The notes: generated from the letters alone by a model not told the origin. Shown: positions 43,031 to 52,772, numbered from the stretch's first letter. The stretch is DNA of 57,845 nucleotides from Verrucomicrobiaceae bacterium UBA2429 (GCA_002343505.1 DDQZ01000079.1:43666-101510), one strand, 5' to 3'. Numbers and translations: made by a program.

Positions 43031-45127
43031 ATGGTCACCCGCAGCCAGTCAGGAAAACTCATCGCCGCGCTGCACGGCTGCCTTTTGCTATGGCTGGGGA
43101 TCGCCCCAGCCATGCGGGGTGCCGAACCTGAACCGGCGGGAGAGCCTTTCCGGCTGCGGGAGGGGAGTGTCTCGCTGAGGGTTCACGGCATTACAGAGAC
43201 TGCCTGGGAAGGGCTGGAGCAAATGCTCAAGGACCAACTCACCCTGCATGGCGGCGGCATCACCGCCCCCCTGGCCGACGACCTGGCCTTTTTCACCCGC
43301 CAGCATCTTTTGCGCGCAGGATGGCCGGAGGCTGAAGTGCGCTGGAACATTGAGAACGACCGCATCCATCTGCGCGCGGAGACCGGCCGGCCGGCGCGTG
43401 TCGGCGCGCTGGCATGGACAGGCGGCAGGGTGCTGCCGGAGGATGAAATGCGGCGCTTCCTGCTGCGGCCCGCCCTGGAAAAGGAGGGCGCGGACAAGCG
43501 GCACCCGCTCTGGGTGGATTCCGATCTGAACAGCGGCGCGGCCTTGCTGACCCGGCGCCTGCGCTCGGAGGGCTACCTGCTGGCGGAGGCCGCGCTCACG
43601 CCGGCCTCCGAACCTGGCGCGGACGGCTTGCGCGCGCTCGCCATCGAGGTCAAACCCGGGCCGCAGTTTGTCTTTGGCGGAGTGGCTCTCGATGGCGCCC
43701 CTGATGAATTGAGCGGGGAAATGAGCCGGGAGATCGCGCAAACTCCTGGCCAGCCATTCAACGAGGCCGCCGTCCAGGCGCTGGAGCGCAGGCTCAACCA
43801 CATCGCCGTCAGCCGCGGCTGGCTGAGTTCGGTGACAAGCTCGGAATACCATCTCGGTTCCCAAGGCGGAACGGTGGATGTGACCCTGCGCATGGCGCCG
43901 GGCGCGCGCGCCCGCGTGGCGCGCGCTCTGCCGCATGAGGGCTTCAGCCGGGGAGCCAGGCGTGTGCTGGAAGCGGGGTTCCGCGAGGCCGAGGGCGAAT
44001 GGTATTCCAGCAAGGACACGGATTTCCTTTTCCGCCGCGCTCTGGACACCGGCATGTTCGCGCGGCTGGATGTGGAGCCGGTCATCCAGCCCGGGAATCC
44101 GGAGCAGCCCGCGCTGGCGGACCTCGTCATCTCCGGCGAGGAGACAAAGCCGCGCACGCTCGGCTTCGAGGCGGGTTACGACACATTCCTCGGCCCGCAG
44201 GCCGGCGTGAACTACCGCAACACCAACCTGCGCGACACCGGCGTCACCCTGGCCACCGAGCTGAACTGGAGCGCGGCAGGTCCGCTCGGCTTTGTCAGCC
44301 TCATGGATCCGGCCGTCTTCAACTCATCCCACTCCGGCTCCGTGCGCCTGGCTGTGGAGACCTTCGGCCTCTACGAATACACCCGCTACGGATCGAGCCT
44401 TCATGCCGAGCTGGCGCGCAGGCTCACGCCGTTCTTCTCGTACACCGCTTTCTTTGGAGCCTCGGTGAACTCCATCTCCACGGACACGCTCAGCTCCGAG
44501 GAGACCGGACCGGGCACCTACACCCTGGCCACGCTCGGCGGCAGCATGATGCTCGACTTCCGCGACAGCCCGGTGCTGCCGACGAAGGGCTGGTTCCTCA
44601 GCGCGCGGCTGGAGACCACGCTGGATGTGATGGGATCGAGCGTGGGCTTTCTGCGCACCGACCTGCGCGGCGCATGGCATCTGCCGGTCACGAAAAAATC
44701 CCGCCTCACCCTTGGCGGCGCGCTCATGAGCATCCAGGGCGCCTCCGCCGAAGAGCTGCCCGTTGACGCGCGCGTCTTCAACGGCGGCCCGAACAGCGTG
44801 CGCGCCTTCGCCGAGCGCGAGCTTGGCCCGCTGACCACGGGTGGCACTCCGCTTGGCGGCACCTCCGCGCTGCTGGGCACGCTGGAGTTCAGCCATGAAA
44901 TCTATCCCAACCTCGAATTCGCCGTTTTTGGCGACATCGGCAGCCTCGGCCGCGGCAGCAACACCAGCGCCCTCGACATCTCCACCGACTTCCGCCAGGC
45001 CGCCGGCGCGGGACTCCGCTACAAGCTGCCCTTCGGCCCCGTGCGCGTGGATTACGGCCACAACACCAGCCGCCGCTCCGGCGAAAAAAGCGGCATGCTT
45101 CATGTCACCGTCGGGTTTTCTTTTTGA
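43031..45127 (+). CDS. BamA/TamA-family outer-membrane protein
   Basis: 698 aa from MVTRSQSGKLIAALHGCLLL, a signal peptide ending AMRGAEP. Residues ~40-330 contain three or so POTRA-like domains (GALAWTGGRVLPEDEMRRFL; FVFGGVALDGAPDELSGEMS). From ~370 a 16-stranded-type barrel follows (bacterial surface antigen D15 family), with the lid-loop-like motif FNGGPNSVRAFAERELGP and a terminal Phe (HVTVGFSF), the barrel-assembly signal. The length and three POTRAs fit TamA, which assembles autotransporters and other barrels; a main BamA usually has five. It is followed by a TPM-like gene 47 bp downstream. Confidence 0.88.
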   Translation: MVTRSQSGKLIAALHGCLLLWLGIAPAMRGAEPEPAGEPFRLREGSVSLRVHGITETAWEGLEQMLKDQLTLHGGGITAPLADDLAFFTRQHLLRAGWPEAEVRWNIENDRIHLRAETGRPARVGALAWTGGRVLPEDEMRRFLLRPALEKEGADKRHPLWVDSDLNSGAALLTRRLRSEGYLLAEAALTPASEPGADGLRALAIEVKPGPQFVFGGVALDGAPDELSGEMSREIAQTPGQPFNEAAVQALERRLNHIAVSRGWLSSVTSSEYHLGSQGGTVDVTLRMAPGARARVARALPHEGFSRGARRVLEAGFREAEGEWYSSKDTDFLFRRALDTGMFARLDVEPVIQPGNPEQPALADLVISGEETKPRTLGFEAGYDTFLGPQAGVNYRNTNLRDTGVTLATELNWSAAGPLGFVSLMDPAVFNSSHSGSVRLAVETFGLYEYTRYGSSLHAELARRLTPFFSYTAFFGASVNSISTDTLSSEETGPGTYTLATLGGSMMLDFRDSPVLPTKGWFLSARLETTLDVMGSSVGFLRTDLRGAWHLPVTKKSRLTLGGALMSIQGASAEELPVDARVFNGGPNSVRAFAERELGPLTTGGTPLGGTSALLGTLEFSHEIYPNLEFAVFGDIGSLGRGSNTSALDISTDFRQAAGAGLRYKLPFGPVRVDYGHNTSRRSGEKSGMLHVTVGFSF

Positions 45128-45174
45128 TCCTCCGGATTATCATTCCGGCGTCACGGTGTGAAAACCGCGCCTCC

Positions 45175-45888
45175 ATGAAGTCCCGCCTCCCGCACGTCAT
45201 CCTCGCCGCCGTTCTCTGCTCCGGCGCGGCCCGGTCTGTGGAGCCGCCGCGGGATGGCATCCACGATGACGCGCGGGCCTTCGGCGCGCAGACCCGGCAG
45301 GTGCTGGCATGGGAAATCGTTGAGGCATCGGCGCGCGCGGGCTGCGCCTTCTGGGTCTCGGTGGATTCCTACAACGGATCAGGCCGCAACATCCGCCGCC
45401 ATGCCCGCGACCTGCGCCGCGCATGGAGCGGCGATGCCGACGCGGTGCTCCTGGCCTATGAGCGCTCCAGCAACCAGCTTGGCTTCTCTTTTTCACCCGG
45501 CCTGTGGGAAAAGCACACGCCGGCCGCGCTCGCGGTGCTGGTGCATGAGGCGGGCGCCTCCATGTCGCGCACGGACACCAGCCTGGAGGAGCGCCTGTCA
45601 GGAGCCGTCAGCGTGCTGCTGGAGGGGATGAGAAGGCTGGAGGAGGGGCGCATCAGGTCCGCGCGCCCGCTTTCCATCGCCGACCGCAGACTGGCGGTTT
45701 ATTTCACGCCGGTGCTGGCGGCGGGCGCGCTGCTGTTCTTCGCCGCCGGCATGATCGCGCGCCGCGGCCCGGGCATGGACACGCGCGAGTCTTGTTTTCC
45801 TGAAGTCCAGGTTGGCTGCCGCTACGGCGCCCCGCACGGCGGCGGTGTGGTGGCTGTGGCGGCGCCGCGGAATGGCACGCACGATTGA
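45175..45888 (+). CDS. TPM-domain-like membrane protein
   Basis: 237 aa from MKSRLPHVILAAVLC, a signal peptide. Residues ~30-160 resemble the TPM (TLP18.3/Psb32) fold: RQVLAWEIVEASARAGCAFW, DADAVLLAYERSSNQLGFSF, then SFSPGLWE, but the match is by pattern only. A membrane helix (~180-200, VYFTPVLAAGALLFFAAGMI) anchors the C-terminus, leaving a short tail. It follows the BamA/TamA-like gene by 47 bp and may be co-transcribed. Confidence 0.6.
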   Translation: MKSRLPHVILAAVLCSGAARSVEPPRDGIHDDARAFGAQTRQVLAWEIVEASARAGCAFWVSVDSYNGSGRNIRRHARDLRRAWSGDADAVLLAYERSSNQLGFSFSPGLWEKHTPAALAVLVHEAGASMSRTDTSLEERLSGAVSVLLEGMRRLEEGRIRSARPLSIADRRLAVYFTPVLAAGALLFFAAGMIARRGPGMDTRESCFPEVQVGCRYGAPHGGGVVAVAAPRNGTHD

Positions 45889-45894
45889 GCCGGG

Positions 45895-46440
45895 TCAGAC
45901 GATGGCCGCCTGGCGCTCCCTCACATGGCGCAGGATTTTTTCATCATCATCCCCGGCGGCCCAGACCACGCGCAGAAAGTCGGCGGGATGAATGTCGAAC
46001 TTCGAGAGGAAAGCCCTGTCGCCTCCGCAGCCGAACATGGTGTCAGGGTCCATCTCGCCGCGCAGCTTGGCGCGCGCCTTGGCGATGATGCGCGGCAGCC
46101 AGGGGATGCCGTCCATCTCCGCCGTCTTGGCCGGCAGTTCCGAAGGCTGCACGATGCGCGCGCTCGGCACGCCCTTCTGGATCGCCAGAAAATAGTCCCT
46201 CCTCACCGCCGCCACCAGCAGCGCGGTGATGGCCGTCGGGTCCTCGCCGCCGGAGGTCACATTGTCCTCCACAAAGTCGAAAAACTCGCGCTCACGACAG
46301 CCGATGGATTTCAAAAACTCCTGATCCTCGTCGCTGAACCAGGCTTCGAAATCGCGGTTGCCCTCGTCATACTCGTCCACGCAGGCGTCGAAGAGTTCCA
46401 CGAAGTAGGAGTCCCAAATGTAGTGCTTCATCGCGCCCAT
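45895..46440 (-). CDS. DUF5069 domain protein
   Basis: 181 aa from MGAMKHYIWDSYFVELF; the longer frame upstream has no support. The DUF5069 signature lies in the C-terminal half: IPWLPRIIAKARAKLRGEMD, then FDIHPADFLRVVWAAGDDDE, then KILRHVRER. The N-terminal half is acidic (CVDEYDEGNRDFEAWFSDED). It is probably cytoplasmic; function unknown. It converges with the TPM-like gene, 6 bp between stops. Confidence 0.75.
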   Translation of the reverse strand: MGAMKHYIWDSYFVELFDACVDEYDEGNRDFEAWFSDEDQEFLKSIGCREREFFDFVEDNVTSGGEDPTAITALLVAAVRRDYFLAIQKGVPSARIVQPSELPAKTAEMDGIPWLPRIIAKARAKLRGEMDPDTMFGCGGDRAFLSKFDIHPADFLRVVWAAGDDDEKILRHVRERQAAIV

Positions 46441-46718
46441 CTTTGGCGCGCCGCAGGGCGATGGCACGCGGAAATTCCCGCTTTTTTCCAGGCCGGCCTG
46501 AACCGTTGCGCATGGTGTCGGAATCGTGCCGAGCTGACGCCGCGACGCTGTTCCGCCCTCATGCATCATGCATTGAGGTCCCAGGCTCCGGAGGGTGCAA
46601 AAGAGAAAGTGTTCGGCAGATCCCAAGCGCAAAACCAAAGGACGGCCTGAACTCCGCTATCAGGCTGGGGAATTGAAAAAATCCGCAAACAGCGGCAAAG
46701 CGGTGGCTGTTTTTGAGA
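46441..46718. other. Non-coding gap, possible repeat remnant
   Basis: 278 bp upstream of the DUF5069 start and downstream of the sulfatase end. It contains ATGCATCATGCAT, and CCAGGCTCCGGAGGG followed by a purine-rich stretch that looks like debris of an interspersed repeat. TGTTCGGCAGA at 46610 is only a LexA half-site. I see no gene. Confidence 0.3.
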
Positions 46719-48152
46719 TCAATCCTTGCCGGCCTGCTTTTTCTTCTTCCCGCCTTTGCCTGATGACTTGGAATTGTATTCCGGGTTCGTCTGCCGCGGC
46801 AGCGGAGCGCTGGTGGATTTCATCCAGGCGAGCAGGTCTTCGAGCAGTTCGTCGCGTTTCGCGGTGTCGGTGGCGGCGAGGTCGGTGTGCTCGCCGGGAT
46901 CGGTGGCGAGGTGGTAAAGCTCCGCGGCGCGGTTGGTGGCGAGCTTTTCGCGCCCGCCGTCGAGCTGCCATTCCTCGTGGTAGAGGTGCAGTTTCCAGTC
47001 GCCTTTGCGGATGACGCTGACTGGCCGCGTGCGGAAGACGGGATCGCGACCGCGCAGCACGGGATCATCGAGATAGCCGGGGAAGTGCCAGAACACGGCC
47101 TGCCTTTGCAGGGCGCTGCCGCCTTTGAACAAGGGCAGCAGGCTCTCGCCATCGAGCGTCGCGGTGGACGCTGCTGCACCGGCGGCAGCGAGGAAGGTGG
47201 GGTAAAAGTCCACGTTGGTCACCGGCACATCGCAGGTGCTCCCCGGCGACACGACACCCGGCCAGCGGGCGAGCATCGGCACGCGGATGCCGCCCTCGTA
47301 GTAGCCGCCCTTGGCTCCACGCAGCGGCTCGTTCGTGACATGGGGGCTGCCGTTGTCGGAGGTGAAGACGACGAGTGTGTTCTCCTCCAGCCCGAGCGCC
47401 TTGAGCTTGTCGAGCACCATGCCGATGCCCGTGTCCATGTCGGCGAGGCACGCTCCAAGCATGGCGTGACCGTGACCGAGCCTGCCGGGCGGTTTGTCTT
47501 TGAATCGCGCTTGAGTTTCGGCGCGGCCCTCCAGCCGCGCGTGCACGGCGTAGTGGGGAATGTAGGCGAAGAAGGGGCGCTCGCGGTTGGCCTCGATGAA
47601 CTCACACGCCGCGTTGGTGATGGAAAAGATGGCCTTGGGGTCGGCGGGATCGTCGCTGTTGAGGCCGGGCTTGGAGTGCTGGATCACATCAAAACCCGCG
47701 TGCTCGGACTTGCCGGTCTTTGAGTCCTTCATGTGGCATTTGCCAAAGAAGCCCGTGGCGTAGCCGGCGGCCTTCAGGGATTCGCCCAGCATCATCGTAT
47801 CCGGCGGCAGGTTTGGGCGGTTGGGCACCGGGATCATGCGCATGAGCGTCTTGGGGCCGCGATCTGTGGAACCCACCGCATACACGCCGTGACGCGGCGT
47901 GTATTGGCCGGAGAGCATGCAGGCTCGGCTCGGCTGGCAGTTTCCCGCCGATGCGTAGGCATGACGGAACACCATGCCTTCCCGCGCGAGCTGGTCGAGA
48001 CGCGGAGTCTCCAGGAAATCCGATCCGGCAAATCCCGGCTCCTGCCAACCGAGGTCATCGGCGAAGATTAACACGATGTTCGGCTTTGACGCGGCCGCTG
48101 AGCCGTATGCAAGCGTGAGGCAGGCTAAGGAGGTCAGCAATGCTTGGATCAT
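46719..48152 (-). CDS. Secreted type I sulfatase
   Basis: 477 aa with signal peptide (MIQALLTSLACLTLAYGSAA). The formylglycine site is CQPSR with Cys72, inside NCQPSRACMLSGQYTPR. Metal ligands Asp32/Asp33 lie in NIVLIFADDLGW, and VVFTSDNGSPH with GAKGGYYEGGIRVPML is the second half of the active site. It hydrolyses sulfate esters, probably of polysaccharides, in the periplasm, once Cys72 is oxidised. The C-terminus is Lys-rich (GKGGKKKKQAGKD). The DUF4838 gene ends 12 bp upstream on the same strand, so the two look like an operon. The kinase/FGE protein at the start of the window is not an obvious activator. Confidence 0.93.
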   Translation of the reverse strand: MIQALLTSLACLTLAYGSAAASKPNIVLIFADDLGWQEPGFAGSDFLETPRLDQLAREGMVFRHAYASAGNCQPSRACMLSGQYTPRHGVYAVGSTDRGPKTLMRMIPVPNRPNLPPDTMMLGESLKAAGYATGFFGKCHMKDSKTGKSEHAGFDVIQHSKPGLNSDDPADPKAIFSITNAACEFIEANRERPFFAYIPHYAVHARLEGRAETQARFKDKPPGRLGHGHAMLGACLADMDTGIGMVLDKLKALGLEENTLVVFTSDNGSPHVTNEPLRGAKGGYYEGGIRVPMLARWPGVVSPGSTCDVPVTNVDFYPTFLAAAGAAASTATLDGESLLPLFKGGSALQRQAVFWHFPGYLDDPVLRGRDPVFRTRPVSVIRKGDWKLHLYHEEWQLDGGREKLATNRAAELYHLATDPGEHTDLAATDTAKRDELLEDLLAWMKSTSAPLPRQTNPEYNSKSSGKGGKKKKQAGKD

Positions 48153-48164
48153 GAGAGGTTGAGG

Positions 48165-50135
48165 TTAGTTGAGGTCGAGATCATTCACCCGGACTTGCTT
48201 GGGCTTCTTTGGCGGAGCGCTGTCCGGGTGGAGGCCGGCCATGCGAGGAGTGGTGGGGCGGACGGGGCCCCAGTTGATGGCGTAAGGATAAGCGGCGACA
48301 TGTTTTTCGATGGCGGCCCAGTTTTGCCTCACCTGAGCGGCGAGGGCGTCGTCTTTCTTTTTCCAGTAGCGGTCCATGATGACGATGTTTTCCACCATCA
48401 TGCGGGTGTAAGTGAGACCGGCCTGGATGAAGGCGACGCGTCTGGCAAAGAGGGAGTCCGCAGGCACGGCGTCGGCGGCTCGGTCGAGTCTCGACTGGGA
48501 TTCGCTCAGCAAATCGGCGGTGTAGAGCTGGGGAAAGGTGAAGACGCCGGCCTCGCCGTTCTTGGCAGTGAAGGCCATGCGCTCTTTTTCGAGAGCCTCG
48601 AAGTACTCGCGCACCTGCGGCGCGGCGGGGCCGAAGGCGCGGGTGTAGTAGTCGGCAAGGATGGCGTCCGCGTCGGCGGCGGGATTCCATGCGAGCTGCG
48701 CCATGATGTAGTAGAGCGGCCCGACGGTGCTCCAGTGCTCCCACACGCCGTCAATGTAAATGCCAATGCAGTTCGCGGCGGCCACGTCTTTGAAATCGCG
48801 GATCGTCTGCGCCAAATGAATGTCCGGCAATCCTTGTTGCCAGCCGGCGGGGCTGCCGGTGTTGGGCCGCCAAAACATGGAGGGCACGATTTTTGCCCAC
48901 GCCTCAAACTGTTGCCGGTAGGTGTCGCCGCGCGTCGAGCCGCGATCCACGAGGCCGGTGCGGCCGAAGAAGTTTGCGACCACGGTCATGATGACATTGT
49001 CCGCGGGCCGCGCTTTCACCGGCGCGGGGCGCGAGTGGCCGTAGCTGAGCATCATGACGCGATAGTCTTTGCCGGGATGCTTCTGCTTTAATAACTCACC
49101 GAGCTTGTTGGCGAAGGTGACATCGCGGTCGCTGGTGGCGGGGCGTGTTTCGTTTCGCTTGAACCAGTTGAAGACGCGCGGCTCGCCATCGGGGTGATCC
49201 CAGGCGGTGCAGTTGTCGCACACACAATGGCCGCTGGCCCAACTGTCGTTAGGCGATGCATTGAAAACGGTGCGGTGCGGGTCCTGCCGGAGTTGTTCCT
49301 CGACGCCTTTGAGCCACAGTTCCCACACCTTGGGGTTCGACATGCAGAGCTTGGCATTGCGCGGATTCGGGAAGCCGCTGCGCGTGCCGTCGGGCTGGAG
49401 CGCGAAGATTTCGGGGTGCTTCTCATGATGGCGTTCCCACCAATCGCCAAAGCCGTGCCCGCCTTCAAGGGAGAGCGAGCAAAGCTGCAATCGCTGGCGC
49501 ATCGTCCACTCCTGCGACTTGCCGTAGCCTTTGTTGCCGAGGCGGCAGTAGTTGAAGACCGTGCCGCGCGCGCGCATCCGCGGATGATGGCTGTATTCAA
49601 GCGGCGTGCTGATCGAGACACGCTCGCTCTTGGGCACATCCTCGCCCAGCTCGCCCGGCCAAAACCAGCGCACGCCGAGCTGGTCCTGCAAAAAGGTGTA
49701 CACCGCGTTGATCGTGCCATACTCCTGCTGCACGCCCTTGATGACGCCCTCTTTCGTCGTGATGTCCAGCCCCGCCGGATCCCAGCGGTCGCGCCCGGCG
49801 ATGACGACGTGCTTTTCGTTCGCCGTGATGACGATCTCCTCGGGATGCTGGAAATCGAAGTCCGTTTTCGGAAACAGCGCCTTCACCTCCGGCTGCACGC
49901 CGATCCAGATGGCGCGCTGCGGCACGTTCGCAGGCGCGCCTTCCATCACCGGCGGCTTTTGGCCGCTGATCTTCGCGATATAGTCAGCGAGAACTTCCGC
50001 AGCCTCCCGCGTGCGCGGTGGCGCGTCCTTGAAAATCACGATGGGAGCGGGCGGAGTTTCTTTGTCCACAAGGACAAGATCGGCGGCATGGGCGGACGGA
50101 AGACAGGCGAGTAGAAAAAATGCGCGTAAATGCAT
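48165..50135 (-). CDS. DUF4838 domain protein, secreted
   Basis: 656 aa from MHLRAFFLLACLPSAHA, a signal peptide. The N-terminal part has a GH20/GH67-like alpha/beta domain (TREAAEVLADYIAKISGQKP, then AIWIGVQPEVKAL) and the DUF4838 core follows (GVRWFWPGELGEDVP, HCVCDNCTAWDHPDGEPRVF, IGIYIDGVWEHWS). DUF4838 proteins are thought to be glycoside-hydrolase-related; the catalytic residues are not established here. The sulfatase gene starts 12 bp downstream, suggesting joint work on a sulfated glycan. Confidence 0.85.
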   Translation of the reverse strand: MHLRAFFLLACLPSAHAADLVLVDKETPPAPIVIFKDAPPRTREAAEVLADYIAKISGQKPPVMEGAPANVPQRAIWIGVQPEVKALFPKTDFDFQHPEEIVITANEKHVVIAGRDRWDPAGLDITTKEGVIKGVQQEYGTINAVYTFLQDQLGVRWFWPGELGEDVPKSERVSISTPLEYSHHPRMRARGTVFNYCRLGNKGYGKSQEWTMRQRLQLCSLSLEGGHGFGDWWERHHEKHPEIFALQPDGTRSGFPNPRNAKLCMSNPKVWELWLKGVEEQLRQDPHRTVFNASPNDSWASGHCVCDNCTAWDHPDGEPRVFNWFKRNETRPATSDRDVTFANKLGELLKQKHPGKDYRVMMLSYGHSRPAPVKARPADNVIMTVVANFFGRTGLVDRGSTRGDTYRQQFEAWAKIVPSMFWRPNTGSPAGWQQGLPDIHLAQTIRDFKDVAAANCIGIYIDGVWEHWSTVGPLYYIMAQLAWNPAADADAILADYYTRAFGPAAPQVREYFEALEKERMAFTAKNGEAGVFTFPQLYTADLLSESQSRLDRAADAVPADSLFARRVAFIQAGLTYTRMMVENIVIMDRYWKKKDDALAAQVRQNWAAIEKHVAAYPYAINWGPVRPTTPRMAGLHPDSAPPKKPKQVRVNDLDLN

Positions 50136-50241
50136 CGCGTTGAGCAACGCTTGCAGTCCGACGATCTTGCGATACTGGGAGGCTGCAAAAAACGCCGGCG
50201 GCGCAATACTGTGTCGTGACCTGCCCGGGAGGGACACGCGC

Positions 50242-51234
50242 TCAGCGGACCTCGCGCTTCAGCCAGTCCATGCACTCGGCAGGGTTCTGCATGAAAAGCA
50301 ACTCCTCACCAAAGGCCAGCAACTGCTCAGCGTCCAAACGCCGCACCAGCGGCCCCGCGCGTCGCGCGATCATCGGAAACTTGCGTGCGATCTGGCGCAA
50401 AGCCAGCTCGCCCCGGCCTTCCACACGGCCCTCCACACGGCCCTCCACACGGCCCTCATTGCGTCCGCGCAGGCGTCCGATTTCGACGAAGGGGTTGATG
50501 AGCTTGGGCATGGGTTTCAGCTTGGGTTCCTTGCGCGCAAGACTATCCACCTTCCGGTCCAGTTGCAAGACCTGTTCCTCCGCCAGCGGCAGGTAGTGGT
50601 TCACGAAGTCCAGCGCCGCCTCCAGGTCCTCCGCCTCGAACTCCTGCCTCAGCGCCTCGGCCATCGTGCTCACGATGGCGTCCACTTGCTGGTCCGCCTC
50701 CAGCTTCATCAGCGCGGTGAGCGCCAGTGCGGCCACGTTTTTGCCACGCAGATGCGGCAGCGGGTTCATGCGCCGGAAGTGCAGCACGGGGCATTTCACA
50801 TGAATGGCGGCCAGGCGTCCAAAGTCCCAGCGCAGCTCGCCGGGCTGCGGAGTCTCCGGCTTCGGGTAGGTCAGCAAGAGCACGGGCATGACCGGCAGGC
50901 GGTAGCGGATGCCGTCGCGCAGGGCGTACTCGCCCATGCGCTCCAGCGCGGCGGGGTGGGGTTTGTTCTGGCTTTCGACATGAATGAGGAAGGCGGTCTC
51001 GCGCTTTTTCCAGAGGGTCTTGAAAAGCACATCACCCACGCGCCGGGGGCGTTTGCCGCCGCGCGGGTGCTCTTTGTCGAGATACTCGATGTGGTCGAGG
51101 TCGGCGAACCTGGCCAGCTCCGGGAGGAAGGCGCGGAAGAAATCCCGCAGCAGCCTCGGCTGGTGGAGGAGCTTTTTGATGAGGTCGTCGTGTGTGGGCG
51201 CGGGGAAATCGGCGGCGGGAGTCTTGGCGCGCAT
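50242..51234 (-). CDS. Rpn family recombination-promoting nuclease/putative transposase
   Basis: 330 aa. The N-terminal PD-(D/E)xK-type domain is marked by THDDLIKKLLHQPRLLRDFF, then VGDVLFKT, then TAFLIHVESQNKP, with the E-x-Q variant of the E-x-K motif. The C-terminal part is helical and contains GRNEGRVEGRVEGRVEGRGE, made by three perfect 12-bp DNA repeats. Rpn proteins nick DNA and have been linked to recombination and phage defence; this copy looks intact. It stands alone between the DUF4838 gene and a divergent Gfo/Idh/MocA gene. Confidence 0.85.
   Translation of the reverse strand: MRAKTPAADFPAPTHDDLIKKLLHQPRLLRDFFRAFLPELARFADLDHIEYLDKEHPRGGKRPRRVGDVLFKTLWKKRETAFLIHVESQNKPHPAALERMGEYALRDGIRYRLPVMPVLLLTYPKPETPQPGELRWDFGRLAAIHVKCPVLHFRRMNPLPHLRGKNVAALALTALMKLEADQQVDAIVSTMAEALRQEFEAEDLEAALDFVNHYLPLAEEQVLQLDRKVDSLARKEPKLKPMPKLINPFVEIGRLRGRNEGRVEGRVEGRVEGRGELALRQIARKFPMIARRAGPLVRRLDAEQLLAFGEELLFMQNPAECMDWLKREVR
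50421..50456. repeat. Three 12-bp tandem repeats inside the Rpn gene
   Basis: Three perfect, contiguous copies of CCACACGGCCCT. On the coding (minus) strand they encode the GRVE repeats of the linker. Slippage would add or remove four residues without a frameshift. Confidence 0.9.
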
Positions 51235-51345
51235 GAGGAGAGCATAACCATTGACACCGCGTTTGTCGCCAAAGATTCAGCAGGGCATGGAACTCATGAT
51301 TTTTTCACCGACAAAGCTACCGTTGCCTTTTCGTATTCTCCGGCC

Positions 51346-52752
51346 ATGTCCGAGCCATCCTCCAGCCGTCGTCATTTCCTCAAAACCGCGGCAGCCGCCA
51401 CGGCGGTGTCCACCTTTAACATTGTGCCGCGTCATGTGCTGGGCGGGCCGCGCTTTGTGCCACCTAGCGAGAAGGTGAATGTGGCCATCGTGGGCGCGGG
51501 CGGGCAGGGCAGGGTGAACCTGCGCCAGCTCCTCCAGCTCGACGATGTGCAGGTGATCGCCGTGGCGGACGCGGCGGAGTCGTTCAGCTTGGAAAACTTT
51601 TATTACAAGGGCATGGGCGGGCGTCTGCCGACGAAGGCGGACATCGAGAAGCACTATGCGGAAAAGACGCCGAACTTCCGCTGCGCGGATTATGAGGACT
51701 TCCGTGTGATGCTGAAAAAGGAGAAGGCGGTGGACGCCGTGCTGTGCGCCACACCCGACCATCTGCACGCTTATGTCTCCTGCGTGGCGATGCGCGCGGG
51801 CAAGCATGTGTACTGCGAGAAACCGCTCACGCACAACATCTGGGAGTCCCGCCATGTGGCGAAGGTGGCCGCCGAGACAGGCGTGGCCACGCTGCTGGGA
51901 AGCCAGGGGCACTCCTCGCTGGGCACGCGGGAGACGATCGAATACATCCAGGATGGCGCCATCGGCACGGTGCGGGAGATTCACTCCTGGGTCGGGGCGA
52001 AGCGGTGGAATCCAACGCTGACCGGCAAGCCGGCCGACACACCGCCCGTGCCCGCCGGGCTGAACTGGGACCTCTGGCTCGGCCCGCGCGAGGAGCGTCC
52101 GTTTCATCCAGCCTACTTTCCTGTGGCATGGCGTGATTTCTGGGCCTTCGGCACCACGGGCATCGGCGACTTTGGCTGCCATGATCTCAACACGGCGGTG
52201 CGCGCCTTTGACCTGCCGCTGCCGGAGCGCGTGCAGGCCTTTGCGGCCGGTGTCATGGACAGCGAGATCGCCCCGCATGGCTCGATCATTCATTACCACT
52301 TCCCCGCTGGCGGGAAGCGTCTGCCGATGAAGCTCACCTGGTATGATGGCGGTCTCATGCCGGAGAAGCCGGAGGCTCTCGGCGCCTTCCCGTTGCCAAG
52401 GCGCGGGACCTTGTATGTCGGTGACAAGGGCGTGATCCAATGCGATGGCAGCGGAGGAGCGCCGCGTCTGTTCCCGGACGTGCTGCGCGCCTCGTATCAA
52501 AAACCCGAGCCCCGCTTGAAGCGCTCCGCCGGGCATCATCGCGACTGGATTGACGCCTGCAAAGGCGGCCCTGCGGCGAGCAGCCCGTTTGATTATTCCG
52601 CGCACCTCACTGAGATCGTGCTGCTCGGCGTGCTCTCCCTGCGCACGGGCAAGGAAATCGTCTGGGATGCCGCGAACATGAAAGCCACCGGGCTGTCCGC
52701 TGCGGATGCGTTCATTCGCGAGAGCTATCGTCCGGGTTGGGAAGTCGTCTGA
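51346..52752 (+). CDS. Gfo/Idh/MocA family oxidoreductase, Tat-exported
   Basis: 468 aa from MSEPSSSRRHFLKTAAAATA, a classic twin-arginine leader (SRRHFLK). The same frame stays open far upstream over the Rpn gene, but nothing there is coding. Rossmann motif VGAGGQGRVN, nucleotide-lobe signature YCEKPLTHNI, and GDFGCHDLNTAVRAFDLPLP in the C-terminal half. It probably acts on sugars or sugar derivatives with NAD(P) in the periplasm. Only ~20-25% similar in pattern to the enzyme at 22629, so not a recent duplicate. An acetyltransferase gene starts 20 bp after its stop. Confidence 0.9.
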   Translation: MSEPSSSRRHFLKTAAAATAVSTFNIVPRHVLGGPRFVPPSEKVNVAIVGAGGQGRVNLRQLLQLDDVQVIAVADAAESFSLENFYYKGMGGRLPTKADIEKHYAEKTPNFRCADYEDFRVMLKKEKAVDAVLCATPDHLHAYVSCVAMRAGKHVYCEKPLTHNIWESRHVAKVAAETGVATLLGSQGHSSLGTRETIEYIQDGAIGTVREIHSWVGAKRWNPTLTGKPADTPPVPAGLNWDLWLGPREERPFHPAYFPVAWRDFWAFGTTGIGDFGCHDLNTAVRAFDLPLPERVQAFAAGVMDSEIAPHGSIIHYHFPAGGKRLPMKLTWYDGGLMPEKPEALGAFPLPRRGTLYVGDKGVIQCDGSGGAPRLFPDVLRASYQKPEPRLKRSAGHHRDWIDACKGGPAASSPFDYSAHLTEIVLLGVLSLRTGKEIVWDAANMKATGLSAADAFIRESYRPGWEVV

Positions 52753-52772
52753 GCCACCCGCACCCCAAGCCC

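Noticed and set aside
46610..46620. TGTTCGGCAGA, similar to the lexA operator
   Set aside because: Only one half-site; the second half reads TCCCA instead of ACA, so it is not a LexA box.
50011..51345. Long open frame upstream of and in phase with the oxidoreductase at 51346
   Set aside because: It is antisense to the Rpn gene, has no family similarity, and the Tat leader SRRHFLK at 51346 marks the true start.
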